From Winogradskyella immobilis (GTDB lineage Bacteria > Bacteroidota > Bacteroidia > Flavobacteriales > Flavobacteriaceae), in contig NZ_JAIQXX010000020.1 of the NCBI RefSeq assembly GCF_021887715.1, positions 1 to 50,460 of the forward strand: DNA of 50,460 nucleotides. Reading direction: 5' to 3'. Position 1 is the first letter of the stretch. Every line of letters starts with the position of its first letter. The notes beneath the pieces were generated by a model that worked only from the letters and a program-made list of their open reading frames with translations, did not search any database and was not told the origin of the DNA. A program made the position numbers and the translations under genes. This document shows, piece after piece, positions 42,420 through 50,460 of the stretch.

Positions 42420-45359
42420 ATGCGTTACATTGCCCTCATCTTTTTATTTATAGGTTTTCAGACCACTTACGCTCAAAATGAAACTCCTAATCCTTTGTTA
42501 TCCGAAGACATTGAAGCACAACAAAAATGGGTTGATAGCTTGTATGATAGTATGTCTTTAAAACAACGTGTAGGTCAATTATTTATGGTGCAAGTATTCT
42601 CAGAGCAAGGAGTTAAACATGAAAATGAAATATCTAGCCTTATACGCAATCAAGAAATTGGAGGTGTTATATATTCTAAAGGAGGTCCAGGTCGGCAAGC
42701 CAAATTAAATAACAAATTACAAGCCATTTCTAAAATACCATTACTTGTTGGTATGGATGCTGAATGGGGTTTAAGTATGCGATTAGATTCTACCTATGCT
42801 TTTCCGTGGAATATGACACTTGGCGCAGTCTCTAATAATAAATTAATAGAACAAACAGGGTATCAAATAGGAGAACATTGTAAACGTGTAGGTGTACATT
42901 TTAATTTTGCTCCTGTTGTAGACATAAATACAAATCCTAATAACCCAATTATAGGTAATCGCTCTTTTGGTGAAGATAGAGATAATGTCACCGAAAAGGC
43001 ATCAGCATTTATGAAAGGCATGCAAGATGCAGGTGTGTTGGCCAATGCTAAACATTTTCCAGGCCATGGAGATACAGATAGTGATTCTCATAAAACATTA
43101 CCTACAATTTTATTTAATGAAAAACGTATAGATTCTATTGAATTATATCCTTATAGAAAATTAATAAAAGAGGGTTTGTCTAGTGTTATGGTAGCACATT
43201 TAAATGTACCAGGATTAGAACAACAGAACGGAAGACCTTCTTCATTATCAGAGTATATTATTACAGATATTTTAAAAGAACGCTTGGGGTTTAAAGGGTT
43301 GATTTTTACGGATGCGTTAACCATGAAAGGTGTATCTGAGTTTATTGAGCCTACTGTAGAAGGTTCTAAACGTGGTGAAATAGATTTAGCTGCTTTTAAA
43401 GCCGGAAATGATGTAATGTTAATGTCGCTTGATGTTTCCGGTGGTATCGATAGAATTAGTAAAGCCGTAGAAGATGAAGACATTACTGAAGAACGTTTAG
43501 CACATTCAGTAAAGAAAATTTTAATGGCTAAATATAAAGTTGGACTTCATAATTATAAGCCGCTTAGTCTTATCAATATTGATAAAGATATTAATCGTAT
43601 TAAAGATGATGTATTGTATGGTCAGCTTATGGAAGAAGCCATAACTGTAGTAAAAAACAAGAATGAACTTTTGCCAATTCGAAATTTGGAAACTAAAAAA
43701 GTAGCTTATGTTGCTTTAGGAGATGATAAAGGATCAGATTTTTTAGATGAGTTAAAAAAATACACTAAGGTTCATGAAATAAAAGCAAATAAGCTAGATG
43801 AACTTATCTCTAAACTTCAAAATTATAATACCGTAGTTGTTGGTTTTCATAAATCTAATGAAAACCCTTGGAAAGGCTATAAATTCTCAACAAGAGAATT
43901 AACATGGTTGTACGAAATAGCAAGAACAAACACGGTCATTCTAGATGTTTTTGCTCGACCTTATGCGTTATTAGATTTTAAATCTGAGGAGAATATTGAA
44001 GCTATTGTCGTAAGCTATCAAAACAGTGAAATTGCACAACAGAAATCTGCACAATTAATATTTGGAGCAATTGGGGCTAGAGGTACATTACCAGTATCTG
44101 GAGGAACCTCCTTTAAAGCAGGTGATGGTTTAAATTATAATGCGCTAAATAACCTTAGTTATGGATTGCCTGAAGATGTAGGTATTGACACTAAGTTGTT
44201 AGAAAAAATAGATTCTGTAGCTAATTATGCAGTAAATAAAAAAATGACACCAGGGTTGCAGCTATTAGTAGCTAGAAAAGGGAAAGTGATTTATAATAAA
44301 AACTTTGGAGCTCATCGTTATGATAACAAAAATAAAATAGAGTTTAATGATGTTTATGACGTTGCATCTTTAACTAAAATTTTAGCAACATTACCTTTAA
44401 TAATGGAGCTAGAGGAAGAAAAAGCAATAACTCTAAATTCTACTTTATCATCGCTTTTACCGAGTTATAAAGGCAGTAATAAAGAAAGTGTAACAATAAA
44501 AAAAATGCTTTCGCATTATGCAAAATTGAAACCTTGGATTCCTTTCTATATAAAAACGTTAGATTCAATCACAAAAAAACCATCAAAAACATTATACCGA
44601 TCAAAAAAAGAAGGTGATTATAATGTAGAAGTTACCAATACACTTTTTATGAAAGAAGAGTATCAAGATTCTATTCAAGATATTATTGTAGAATCTGATT
44701 TGCTCTCCAGGTTGAGATACCGTTATAGTGATTTACCATACTATATATTAAAGAAATACATTGAGAAACATTATGGCAAAGGTTTAGATGAATTAGTCCA
44801 AGATCATTTCTATCAATCTTTAGGAGCTAATTATACAACTTATAAACCTAGAGATAAATTTAGTTTAAAAGATATTGTACCTACAGAAGTTGATGACTAT
44901 TACCGTTTTCAAGAAGTACATGGTTATGTACACGATATGGGTGCAGCAATGCAAGGTGGAGTTGGCGGACATGCAGGTGTTTTTAGTAATGCTAATGATG
45001 TAGCTAAAATTATGCAAATGTATTTACAGAAAGGATTTTATGGTGGTAAACGCTATTTTAAATCTGAAACTATAGATAAATTTAATAAATGTTACTATTG
45101 CCATAAAAATAATAGACGTGGTGTAGGTTTTGATAAACCCCAATTAGGCGATGAAGGATCGACTTGCGGATGTTTATCTATGACTAGTTTTGGGCATTCT
45201 GGTTTTACCGGAACATATGCTTGGGCAGACCCAGAAGAAGAAATAGTATATGTGTTTTTAGCAAATAGAACACATCCTGTAGCTGGAAAAAATTTATTGC
45301 TGCGCGAAAATATTAGAACTGAAATTCAACGCCTAATTTATGAGGCTATTATAGACTAA
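42420..45359 (+). CDS. secreted GH3 (NagZ-like) beta-N-acetylhexosaminidase fused to a serine hydrolase
   Basis: The protein has 979 residues from the ATG at 42420, which gives a clean signal peptide (MRYIALIFLFIGFQTTYAQ); the TTG 21 codons upstream is rejected. The N-terminal half is GH3 with the NagZ signature KHFPGHGDTDSDSH (211-224, the Asp-His acid/base pair) and the nucleophile in IFTDALTMKG. The C-terminal half (about 590-979) is beta-lactamase-like: SLTK from Ser650, YSD in RYRYSDLPYY, HSG in FGHSGFTG. In Bacillus the separate NagZ and AmiE enzymes do muropeptide rescue; here the two steps seem joined. An atypical box, TAATTTG, lies about 50 bases upstream. Confidence 0.9.
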   Translation: MRYIALIFLFIGFQTTYAQNETPNPLLSEDIEAQQKWVDSLYDSMSLKQRVGQLFMVQVFSEQGVKHENEISSLIRNQEIGGVIYSKGGPGRQAKLNNKLQAISKIPLLVGMDAEWGLSMRLDSTYAFPWNMTLGAVSNNKLIEQTGYQIGEHCKRVGVHFNFAPVVDINTNPNNPIIGNRSFGEDRDNVTEKASAFMKGMQDAGVLANAKHFPGHGDTDSDSHKTLPTILFNEKRIDSIELYPYRKLIKEGLSSVMVAHLNVPGLEQQNGRPSSLSEYIITDILKERLGFKGLIFTDALTMKGVSEFIEPTVEGSKRGEIDLAAFKAGNDVMLMSLDVSGGIDRISKAVEDEDITEERLAHSVKKILMAKYKVGLHNYKPLSLINIDKDINRIKDDVLYGQLMEEAITVVKNKNELLPIRNLETKKVAYVALGDDKGSDFLDELKKYTKVHEIKANKLDELISKLQNYNTVVVGFHKSNENPWKGYKFSTRELTWLYEIARTNTVILDVFARPYALLDFKSEENIEAIVVSYQNSEIAQQKSAQLIFGAIGARGTLPVSGGTSFKAGDGLNYNALNNLSYGLPEDVGIDTKLLEKIDSVANYAVNKKMTPGLQLLVARKGKVIYNKNFGAHRYDNKNKIEFNDVYDVASLTKILATLPLIMELEEEKAITLNSTLSSLLPSYKGSNKESVTIKKMLSHYAKLKPWIPFYIKTLDSITKKPSKTLYRSKKEGDYNVEVTNTLFMKEEYQDSIQDIIVESDLLSRLRYRYSDLPYYILKKYIEKHYGKGLDELVQDHFYQSLGANYTTYKPRDKFSLKDIVPTEVDDYYRFQEVHGYVHDMGAAMQGGVGGHAGVFSNANDVAKIMQMYLQKGFYGGKRYFKSETIDKFNKCYYCHKNNRRGVGFDKPQLGDEGSTCGCLSMTSFGHSGFTGTYAWADPEEEIVYVFLANRTHPVAGKNLLLRENIRTEIQRLIYEAIID

Positions 45360-45409
45360 TATTATTAAACTTAACTAACTTTAACCATCATTAAAATTTA
45401 GAGCTTAAA

Positions 45410-46552
45410 ATGAAAATAGGAATTGTATGTTACCCAACATTTGGAGGAAGTGGAGTTGTGGCTACAGAATTAGGATTAGAACTTTCTAAACGTGGGCACG
45501 AAATTCATTTTATCACTTATAAACAACCTGTTCGTTTAGAGTTATTGACTAATAATGTACATTTTCATGAGGTACATGTTCCAGAATATCCTTTATTTCA
45601 TTACCAACCTTATGAGTTGGCCTTATCGAGCAAATTACTTGATATGGTAAAGCTTCATGGTATAGAATTATTACATGTACACTACGCTATTCCTCATGCT
45701 TATGCAGCTTATATGGCACAACAAATGTTAAAAGATGAAGGAATTTTGGTGCCTATTGTAACTACTTTACACGGAACAGATATTACATTAGTTGGTAGTC
45801 ATCCATTTTATAAACCAGCGGTAACATTTAGCATTAATAAGTCTGATGCTGTGACTTCAGTTTCTGAAGATTTAAAGCAAGATACGTTACGTCTTTTTAA
45901 TATTAAAAAGACGATTGATGTTATCCCTAATTTTATAGATTTAGATAAGCATCAAACTAATTTTACAGATTGCAAGCGTAGCGCTATGGCTGAGGAAAAT
46001 GAACGTATAATAACCCATATCAGTAATTTTAGAGAAGTAAAAAATATACCAGATGTTATTAAGATTTTTAATAATATCCAAAAACTAATCCCTGCTAAAT
46101 TAATGATGGTAGGTGAAGGTCCAGAAAAGGAGAATGCAGAAAAATTAGCAAAGAACTATGGTATTAGTGATCGCATTGTATTTTTTGGGAATAGTAATGA
46201 GATAGATCGTATTTTATGTTTTAGCGATTTATTTCTATTACCTTCAAAAACGGAAAGTTTTGGACTAGTAGCTTTAGAAGCTATGGCTTCTGGAGTGCCA
46301 GTTATATCTACAAATTCTGGAGGATTACCCGAAGTAAATATACATGGATATTCAGGGTATTTAAGTGATGTTGGTGATATCGATGATATGACGCAAAATG
46401 CTATAAAAATAATTAAGGATTTAGATGTTTTAAAAACGTTTAAAGCAAATGCAAAAACGCAATCACGTAATTTCGATATTCATAATATAGTGCCGAAATA
46501 CGAAACAATTTATCAAAGCACACTCAAAAATTATTTAATAACTCATAAATAA
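45410..46552 (+). CDS. bshA: N-acetyl-alpha-D-glucosaminyl L-malate synthase (bacillithiol pathway)
   Basis: This 380-residue GT4 glycosyltransferase makes GlcNAc-malate, the first step of bacillithiol synthesis. The N-terminal UDP-GlcNAc/malate region has CYPTFGGSGVVATELG and VHYAIPHAYAAY, diagnostic for BshA. The donor-binding half shows HISNFREVKNIPD and the E-x7-E type motif in LLPSKTESFGLVALEAMASG. There is no signal peptide. bshB and bshC are not in the window. It shows that this organism likely uses bacillithiol as thiol buffer, relevant to the BCP-type peroxidase and the DinB-like protein. A terminator follows. Confidence 0.95.
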   Translation: MKIGIVCYPTFGGSGVVATELGLELSKRGHEIHFITYKQPVRLELLTNNVHFHEVHVPEYPLFHYQPYELALSSKLLDMVKLHGIELLHVHYAIPHAYAAYMAQQMLKDEGILVPIVTTLHGTDITLVGSHPFYKPAVTFSINKSDAVTSVSEDLKQDTLRLFNIKKTIDVIPNFIDLDKHQTNFTDCKRSAMAEENERIITHISNFREVKNIPDVIKIFNNIQKLIPAKLMMVGEGPEKENAEKLAKNYGISDRIVFFGNSNEIDRILCFSDLFLLPSKTESFGLVALEAMASGVPVISTNSGGLPEVNIHGYSGYLSDVGDIDDMTQNAIKIIKDLDVLKTFKANAKTQSRNFDIHNIVPKYETIYQSTLKNYLITHK

Positions 46553-46571
46553 TTTCAATCTAACTTTAACA

Positions 46572-46602
46572 AAAAACCATCTCAATAAGAGATGGTTTTT
46601 TA
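46572..46602. terminator. bidirectional terminator between bshA and the barrel gene
   Basis: ACCATCTC (46576-46583) pairs with GAGATGGT (46589-46596) around AATAA, flanked by A- and T-runs; suits both convergent genes. Confidence 0.88.
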
Positions 46603-46620
46603 GTTTTTATAATACCGTTA

Positions 46621-47097
46621 TTAAAATTGATATCGTATACTTAATGCAATATCAAAGTCTAAATCGTCATTAAAATCTCCAAAACCAATTTCGGGCCTAA
46701 AATCTAAAGATAATAATAACGGAATATCAAAATTATATTCTATACCAACATCTCCGGCAATAAAGAAAAAAGTTTCGCTATCATTTATTGGTGCGTCAAA
46801 ATCAAAAGTACCTAAACCTCCACCAGCACCAGCATACCAGTTAAAACCACCATCGATGTTCCATACCCATTGATATAGACCAGTAAGCTTAAATCCGTCA
46901 AAAGTGTCTCCACTTCTCCAGCCTAAATCAATCTCTAATCGATTTTCGCTATTTAAAGCACGTTGATATGAGATTTCTGCTCCAAAGCCATCACTATCGC
47001 CAAGTCGTAAACCTATGGCATTATCTTCAAACAATTGTGCATTAGAAAATGTTACAAAGCCAAAAATGGCGATTGCTCCTAAAAATAATTTTTTCAT
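46621..47097 (-). CDS. small outer-membrane beta-barrel protein
   Basis: This 158-residue protein has a signal peptide (MKKLFLGAIAIFGFVTFSNA). Alternating hydrophobic/polar strands rich in Gly and aromatic residues follow (AIGLRLGDSDGFGAEISYQR, GFNWYAGAGGGLGTFDF). It ends in IRYQF, with the terminal Phe used for Bam insertion. It fits an eight-stranded OmpA/OmpW-sized barrel. Two TAnnTTTG boxes (47133-47152) lie upstream on the minus strand. Role unknown; a pore or structural protein is likely. Confidence 0.85.
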   Translation of the reverse strand: MKKLFLGAIAIFGFVTFSNAQLFEDNAIGLRLGDSDGFGAEISYQRALNSENRLEIDLGWRSGDTFDGFKLTGLYQWVWNIDGGFNWYAGAGGGLGTFDFDAPINDSETFFFIAGDVGIEYNFDIPLLLSLDFRPEIGFGDFNDDLDFDIALSIRYQF

Positions 47098-47132
47098 TGT
47101 ATTTCGTTTTTTATTGATTCGATTAATATTTA

Positions 47133-47152
47133 CAAAAATAACGCCAAAACTA
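47133..47152 (-). promoter_or_regulatory. two tandem TAnnTTTG boxes for the barrel gene
   Basis: On the minus strand TAGTTTTG (47152-47145) and TATTTTTG (47140-47133), the nearer one 35 bases before the ATG. Either may be the functional box. Confidence 0.5.
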
Positions 47153-47199
47153 AATTTATAATATATTTCTTCATAGTTTTATAAACAGATTTTTTATAA

Positions 47200-50124
47200 A
47201 TGAGTTTAAGTATTGCATTCACCGAATTAGAGTCTCAGTTAACAGGAGAACTTTATTTCGATGATTTAATGCGCGGTCTTTATGCAACTGATGCCTCAGT
47301 GTATCGTATGTTACCACAAGCAGTTGCAATACCAAAAACCATAGATGATATTAAGAAGCTTATCGGTTTCGCAAAAGAGAATCATACCTCTTTAATACCA
47401 AGAACAGCAGGTACTTCTTTAGCTGGGCAATGTGTAGGCGAGGGCATCGTTGTAGATGTTTCTAAACATTTTACAAAAATTATAGAGGTTAATACTTTAA
47501 AAAAAACAGTTAAAGTTCAGCCAGGTGTTATTAGAGATGCGCTTAATAATTATTTAAAGCCTTACGGCTTATTTTTTGGCCCTGATACATCAACATCTAA
47601 TAGGTGTATGATTGGAGGTATGGTTGGTAACAATTCATCAGGGACTACGTCAATTCAATACGGTGTAACAAGAGATAAAGTTATTGAATTAAAAACGCTA
47701 TTAAGTGATGGAAGTGAAGTGATATTTAAGAGCTTAAATGCTAATGAATTTCATTTAAAATGTAAACAAGAGGATACTGAAGGTTATGTATACAAAACGA
47801 TTTATGATGCCTTAATTTCTGAAGACATTCAAAATAATATTAAAAAACAGTTTCCAAAGCCAAACATACATAGAAGAAATACAGGCTATGCCATAGATGA
47901 ATTAATTAAGAGTTCTACATTTTCTGATGAGCCTGTTGACTTTAATATGTGCAAGCTATTATCTGGAAGCGAAGGCACTCTAGCTTTTACAACAGAAATT
48001 ATATTACAACTAGATGATTTGCCACCAAATGAAAATGCTATAATTATATTACATTTTAAAACTATTGAAGCGTGCTTAAAATCTGTAAGCACAGTAATGA
48101 AACATAATTTGCATACGTGCGAAATGTTAGATCGTACAATTCTAGATTTAACAAAACATAATAAAACACAGCAAGAAAATAGAGTTTTTATTGAAGGTGA
48201 GCCTGCAGCTATATTAATGTGCGAGTTAAAAGCGCATTCAGAATCTGAGCTTCAAACAGAAATAAGAGCATTTTTAAAAACAGTTGCTGAACTTAATTTA
48301 GCTTATGCTTTCCCTGTTTTAAGAGCAAATAATATATTTAAAGCAATGGAATTACGTAAAGCAGGTTTAGGCTTGTTAGGAAATATCATTGGAGATAAAA
48401 AAGCAGTAGCTTGTATAGAAGATACAGCTGTAGCACTAGAAGATTTATCAAGTTATATAAGCGAGTTTACTACTTTGATGAAACGTTACAAGCAAAAAGT
48501 AGTATACTATGCGCACGCTGGTGCGGGTGAATTACATTTAAGGCCAATACTCAATCTAAAACAGAATGAAGATGTAAAACTATTTAGAAAAATTACAACA
48601 GATATAGCGCATTTAGTTAAAAAATACAAAGGCTCAATGTCTGGAGAACATGGAGATGGTATTGTTAGAGCTGAGTTTATTCCATTAATGATTGGTGAAG
48701 AAAATTATAAAGTATTAAAACAGATAAAGTCCGCTTTTGATCCTAATAATATATTTAACTCAGGTAAGATTATAGATGCTTATCCGATGGATCAGAATTT
48801 ACGTTACAAGATTGATAGAAAAGAACCAGAAATAAGCACGCTTTTTGATTTTTCAGCATCTGATGGTATTTTGCGCGAAGCAGAAAAATGTAATGGATCG
48901 GGAGATTGTAGAAAACTACCAGAGTTTGGCGGAACGATGTGCCCCAGTTATAGAGCTACAAAAAATGAAAAGGATACCACTAGGGCTAGAGCAAATGCAC
49001 TTCGTGAAATTTTAACACATTCAGAAAAAACGAATAAATTCGATTCTAAAGTCTTAAAAGACGTTTTTGATTTGTGTTTAAGTTGTAAAGCTTGCGCTAG
49101 TGAATGCCCAAGTAGTGTTGATGTAGCCACTTTAAAAGCAGAATTTCAGTATCAATACCAAAAGGTAAACGGATTTAAGTTTAAAGATAATTTTTTTGCA
49201 AAATCAACAAAATATAATAAAATAGCTTCTAAAGCTCCAAAATTTTATAATGCGCTTTTTCAAAACAAATTAAGCTCTAGGGTTATCAAAAAAGTATTAG
49301 GTATCCATTCTAAACGTAGCTTACCAAAAATTTCAAAAGCATTTGCAAGTCATTATTCAGAATATATAAATGGGCAAATAGATCCGCTTAATAATCCGAT
49401 TAAGACGGTATATTTATTTGTAGATGAATTTACAAACTATTTAGAATCTGAAATAGCTATTGATGCAGCAATTTTATTGACATCATTAAATTATAAGTTT
49501 GAATTTATTCATCATGAAGAAAGTGGTAGGAGCTATTTATCTAAAGGGTTTTTAGATGAAGCAAAACAATTCGCCAATAAAAATATTTCTATTTTTAAAG
49601 ATATAATTACTAAAGAAACTCCTTTAATTGGGATTGAACCTTCTGCGATTTTAACATTTAAAGATGAGTATATACGATTAGCAGATGATAAAGATTCTGC
49701 AAAACAAATAGCAAAACATACGTTTTTGATAGAAGAGTTTATTCAGCAAGAAATTGAATTAGGGAATATTACTTCAGAGCAGTTTACAGAAGAAGCTAAA
49801 ACTATTAAATTTCATGGGCATTGCCATCAAAAAGCATTGCGTAATCAAAAATCGAGTTTCGATATTTTAAACCTTCCTAAAAATTATAAAGTAACCATTA
49901 TACCAAGTGGTTGTTGCGGTATGGCTGGTAGCTTTGGTTACGAAAAAGAACATTATAGTGTAAGCATGCAGATCGGAGAGCAAACGTTATTTCCAGCAGT
50001 ACGCAAAGCTTCAATAGATACCATTATTTCTGCTAATGGCACAAGTTGCAGACATCAAATTAAAGATGGTACACGTAAAGTAGCATTGCACCCTATAACC
50101 GTTTTAAAGCAAGCACTTCAATAA
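47200..50124 (+). CDS. FAD-binding and Fe-S D-2-hydroxyacid dehydrogenase (YdiJ/GlcDF-like)
   Basis: This 974-residue protein fuses the parts of glycolate/D-lactate-type dehydrogenases. FAD_binding_4 (about 38-215) shows IPRTAGTSLAGQCVGEG and GGMVGNNSSGTTSIQYG. The FAD-oxidase C-terminal domain follows (to about 530, YYAHAGAGELHLRP, SGEHGDGIVRAEF). Two 4Fe-4S motifs start at Cys564 (CNGSGDC) and Cys626 (CLSCKACASECPSS). A CCG-type domain closes it (HGHCHQKALR and PSGCCGMAGSFGYEKEHY). The order equals E. coli YdiJ, a D-2-hydroxyglutarate dehydrogenase; D-lactate or glycolate remain possible. It is probably on the inner face of the membrane, donating electrons to quinone. A terminator follows. 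Confidence 0.93.
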   Translation: MSLSIAFTELESQLTGELYFDDLMRGLYATDASVYRMLPQAVAIPKTIDDIKKLIGFAKENHTSLIPRTAGTSLAGQCVGEGIVVDVSKHFTKIIEVNTLKKTVKVQPGVIRDALNNYLKPYGLFFGPDTSTSNRCMIGGMVGNNSSGTTSIQYGVTRDKVIELKTLLSDGSEVIFKSLNANEFHLKCKQEDTEGYVYKTIYDALISEDIQNNIKKQFPKPNIHRRNTGYAIDELIKSSTFSDEPVDFNMCKLLSGSEGTLAFTTEIILQLDDLPPNENAIIILHFKTIEACLKSVSTVMKHNLHTCEMLDRTILDLTKHNKTQQENRVFIEGEPAAILMCELKAHSESELQTEIRAFLKTVAELNLAYAFPVLRANNIFKAMELRKAGLGLLGNIIGDKKAVACIEDTAVALEDLSSYISEFTTLMKRYKQKVVYYAHAGAGELHLRPILNLKQNEDVKLFRKITTDIAHLVKKYKGSMSGEHGDGIVRAEFIPLMIGEENYKVLKQIKSAFDPNNIFNSGKIIDAYPMDQNLRYKIDRKEPEISTLFDFSASDGILREAEKCNGSGDCRKLPEFGGTMCPSYRATKNEKDTTRARANALREILTHSEKTNKFDSKVLKDVFDLCLSCKACASECPSSVDVATLKAEFQYQYQKVNGFKFKDNFFAKSTKYNKIASKAPKFYNALFQNKLSSRVIKKVLGIHSKRSLPKISKAFASHYSEYINGQIDPLNNPIKTVYLFVDEFTNYLESEIAIDAAILLTSLNYKFEFIHHEESGRSYLSKGFLDEAKQFANKNISIFKDIITKETPLIGIEPSAILTFKDEYIRLADDKDSAKQIAKHTFLIEEFIQQEIELGNITSEQFTEEAKTIKFHGHCHQKALRNQKSSFDILNLPKNYKVTIIPSGCCGMAGSFGYEKEHYSVSMQIGEQTLFPAVRKASIDTIISANGTSCRHQIKDGTRKVALHPITVLKQALQ

Positions 50125-50161
50125 GTAAATATAAAAAGGAATAGCTTTTACATTATACCAT

Positions 50162-50196
50162 AAAAAAAGACCTTCTAATTAGAAGGCCTTTTTTAT
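50162..50196. terminator. bidirectional terminator
   Basis: CCTTCT (50171-50176) pairs with AGAAGG (50181-50186) around AATT, extended by flanking A/T runs. It lies between the FAD dehydrogenase and the convergent OmpA-family gene. Confidence 0.85.
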
Positions 50197-50212
50197 ATAT
50201 AGAGTATGTTTT

Positions 50213-50460
50213 TTATTGTTTTAAGATATAGAAGTACGATCTTCTATTCTTTTGATGTTCATCTTTGGTACATTTTACCCCATTAGAACATTTGTTAAGC
50301 AATTGCGATTCGCCATATCCAATGGCAGATTCAATTCTATTTTCAGCAATACCTCTAGACAAGATATAATCTCTAGTAGATTTAGCACGTCTATCAGATA
50401 ATTTCATATTGTATTTATCACGACCACGGCTATCGGTATGCGATTCAATTTTAATAACCA
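50213..50460 (-). CDS. OmpA-family protein, C-terminal peptidoglycan-binding end (partial)
   Basis: The reading frame is open to the window edge, so the start is missing; 81 complete codons are visible. They encode the end of an OmpA-like domain: VIKIESHTDSRGRDKYNMKL, with the diaminopimelate-binding Asp in HTDSRG and the Arg in LSDRRAKSTRDYILSRGI. The GYGESQLLNKC and QKNRRSYFYIL parts follow. Such domains anchor outer-membrane proteins to peptidoglycan. Two cysteines (NKCSNGVKC) sit in the last loop, a common feature in Bacteroidota. The N-terminal part, often a barrel or TPR/PD40 region, is outside the window. Confidence 0.9.
   Translation of the reverse strand, partial: VIKIESHTDSRGRDKYNMKLSDRRAKSTRDYILSRGIAENRIESAIGYGESQLLNKCSNGVKCTKDEHQKNRRSYFYILKQ

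Noticed and set aside
1..50460. CRISPR arrays, insertion sequences, prophage or integrative elements
   Set aside because: No spaced direct repeats, transposase, integrase or phage structural genes were seen; gene order looks like core chromosome.

Overview
This window looks like a piece of a chromosome from a marine-type Flavobacteriaceae (Bacteroidota). The reasons are the low G+C content and the near absence of Shine-Dalgarno sequences. At least a dozen gene starts are preceded by the Bacteroidota promoter box TAnnTTTG. The gene content also fits: a GLPGLI-family protein with an outer-membrane receptor, a BatA-type membrane protein, a cysteine-free LptD, bacillithiol synthesis (BshA), DUF2400/TIGR02757, and an M61 lipoprotein peptidase. 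I see no tRNA, rRNA, CRISPR array, transposase or prophage genes. This is mostly core genome, packed in short operons.

Layout. 1-4047: a small secreted four-cysteine protein, a GLPGLI protein and a TonB-dependent-receptor-like outer-membrane protein. 4167-9205: the topoisomerase IV operon, parE - small membrane protein - parC. 9290-12675: a lipoprotein, an XRE regulator, an M14 peptidase facing it across a palindrome-rich intergenic region, an Lrp/AsnC regulator and a DinB-like protein. 12691-17072: uvrA, an ECF sigma factor with a conserved 47-residue downstream ORF, and a lipoprotein. 17115-18262: divergent nth (endonuclease III) and bcp (thiol peroxidase), whose promoters are crammed face to face in 35 bp. 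18410-25366: an uncharacterised 483-residue protein, an MBL-fold hydrolase with a small membrane protein, then a leftward operon of BatA-like protein, pseudo-dihydroorotase, Tic20/DUF4870-like protein and esterase.

25464-34029: a GT2 fusion, an M61 peptidase, and a leftward operon lptD - ridA - DUF2400 - S10 carboxypeptidase. 34135-40939: N-acetylmuramoyl-L-alanine amidase, MCE/MlaD protein, a two-gene Fe-S oxidoreductase, two bacterial-PH-domain membrane proteins and an uncharacterised 161-residue protein. 41056-46552: serB, a secreted GH3 (NagZ-like)/serine-hydrolase fusion and bshA. 46621-50460: a small outer-membrane barrel, a large FAD/Fe-S dehydrogenase and the end of an OmpA-family gene that leaves the window.

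Themes. Envelope building (lptD, MCE protein, amidase, NagZ-like fusion, OmpA) and DNA maintenance (topoisomerase IV, UvrA, Nth, DUF2400) dominate. I did not find a clear new defence or mobile system. The most interesting points are small: a clamp-binding-like QVTLF tail on ParC, a membrane protein embedded between parE and parC, an endonuclease III with no cysteines, a dihydroorotase that has lost its metal ligands, a set of related palindromes around the XRE/M14 pair, a conserved-looking mini-ORF behind the sigma factor, and a rule that several apparent TTG starts are really promoter -7 boxes.
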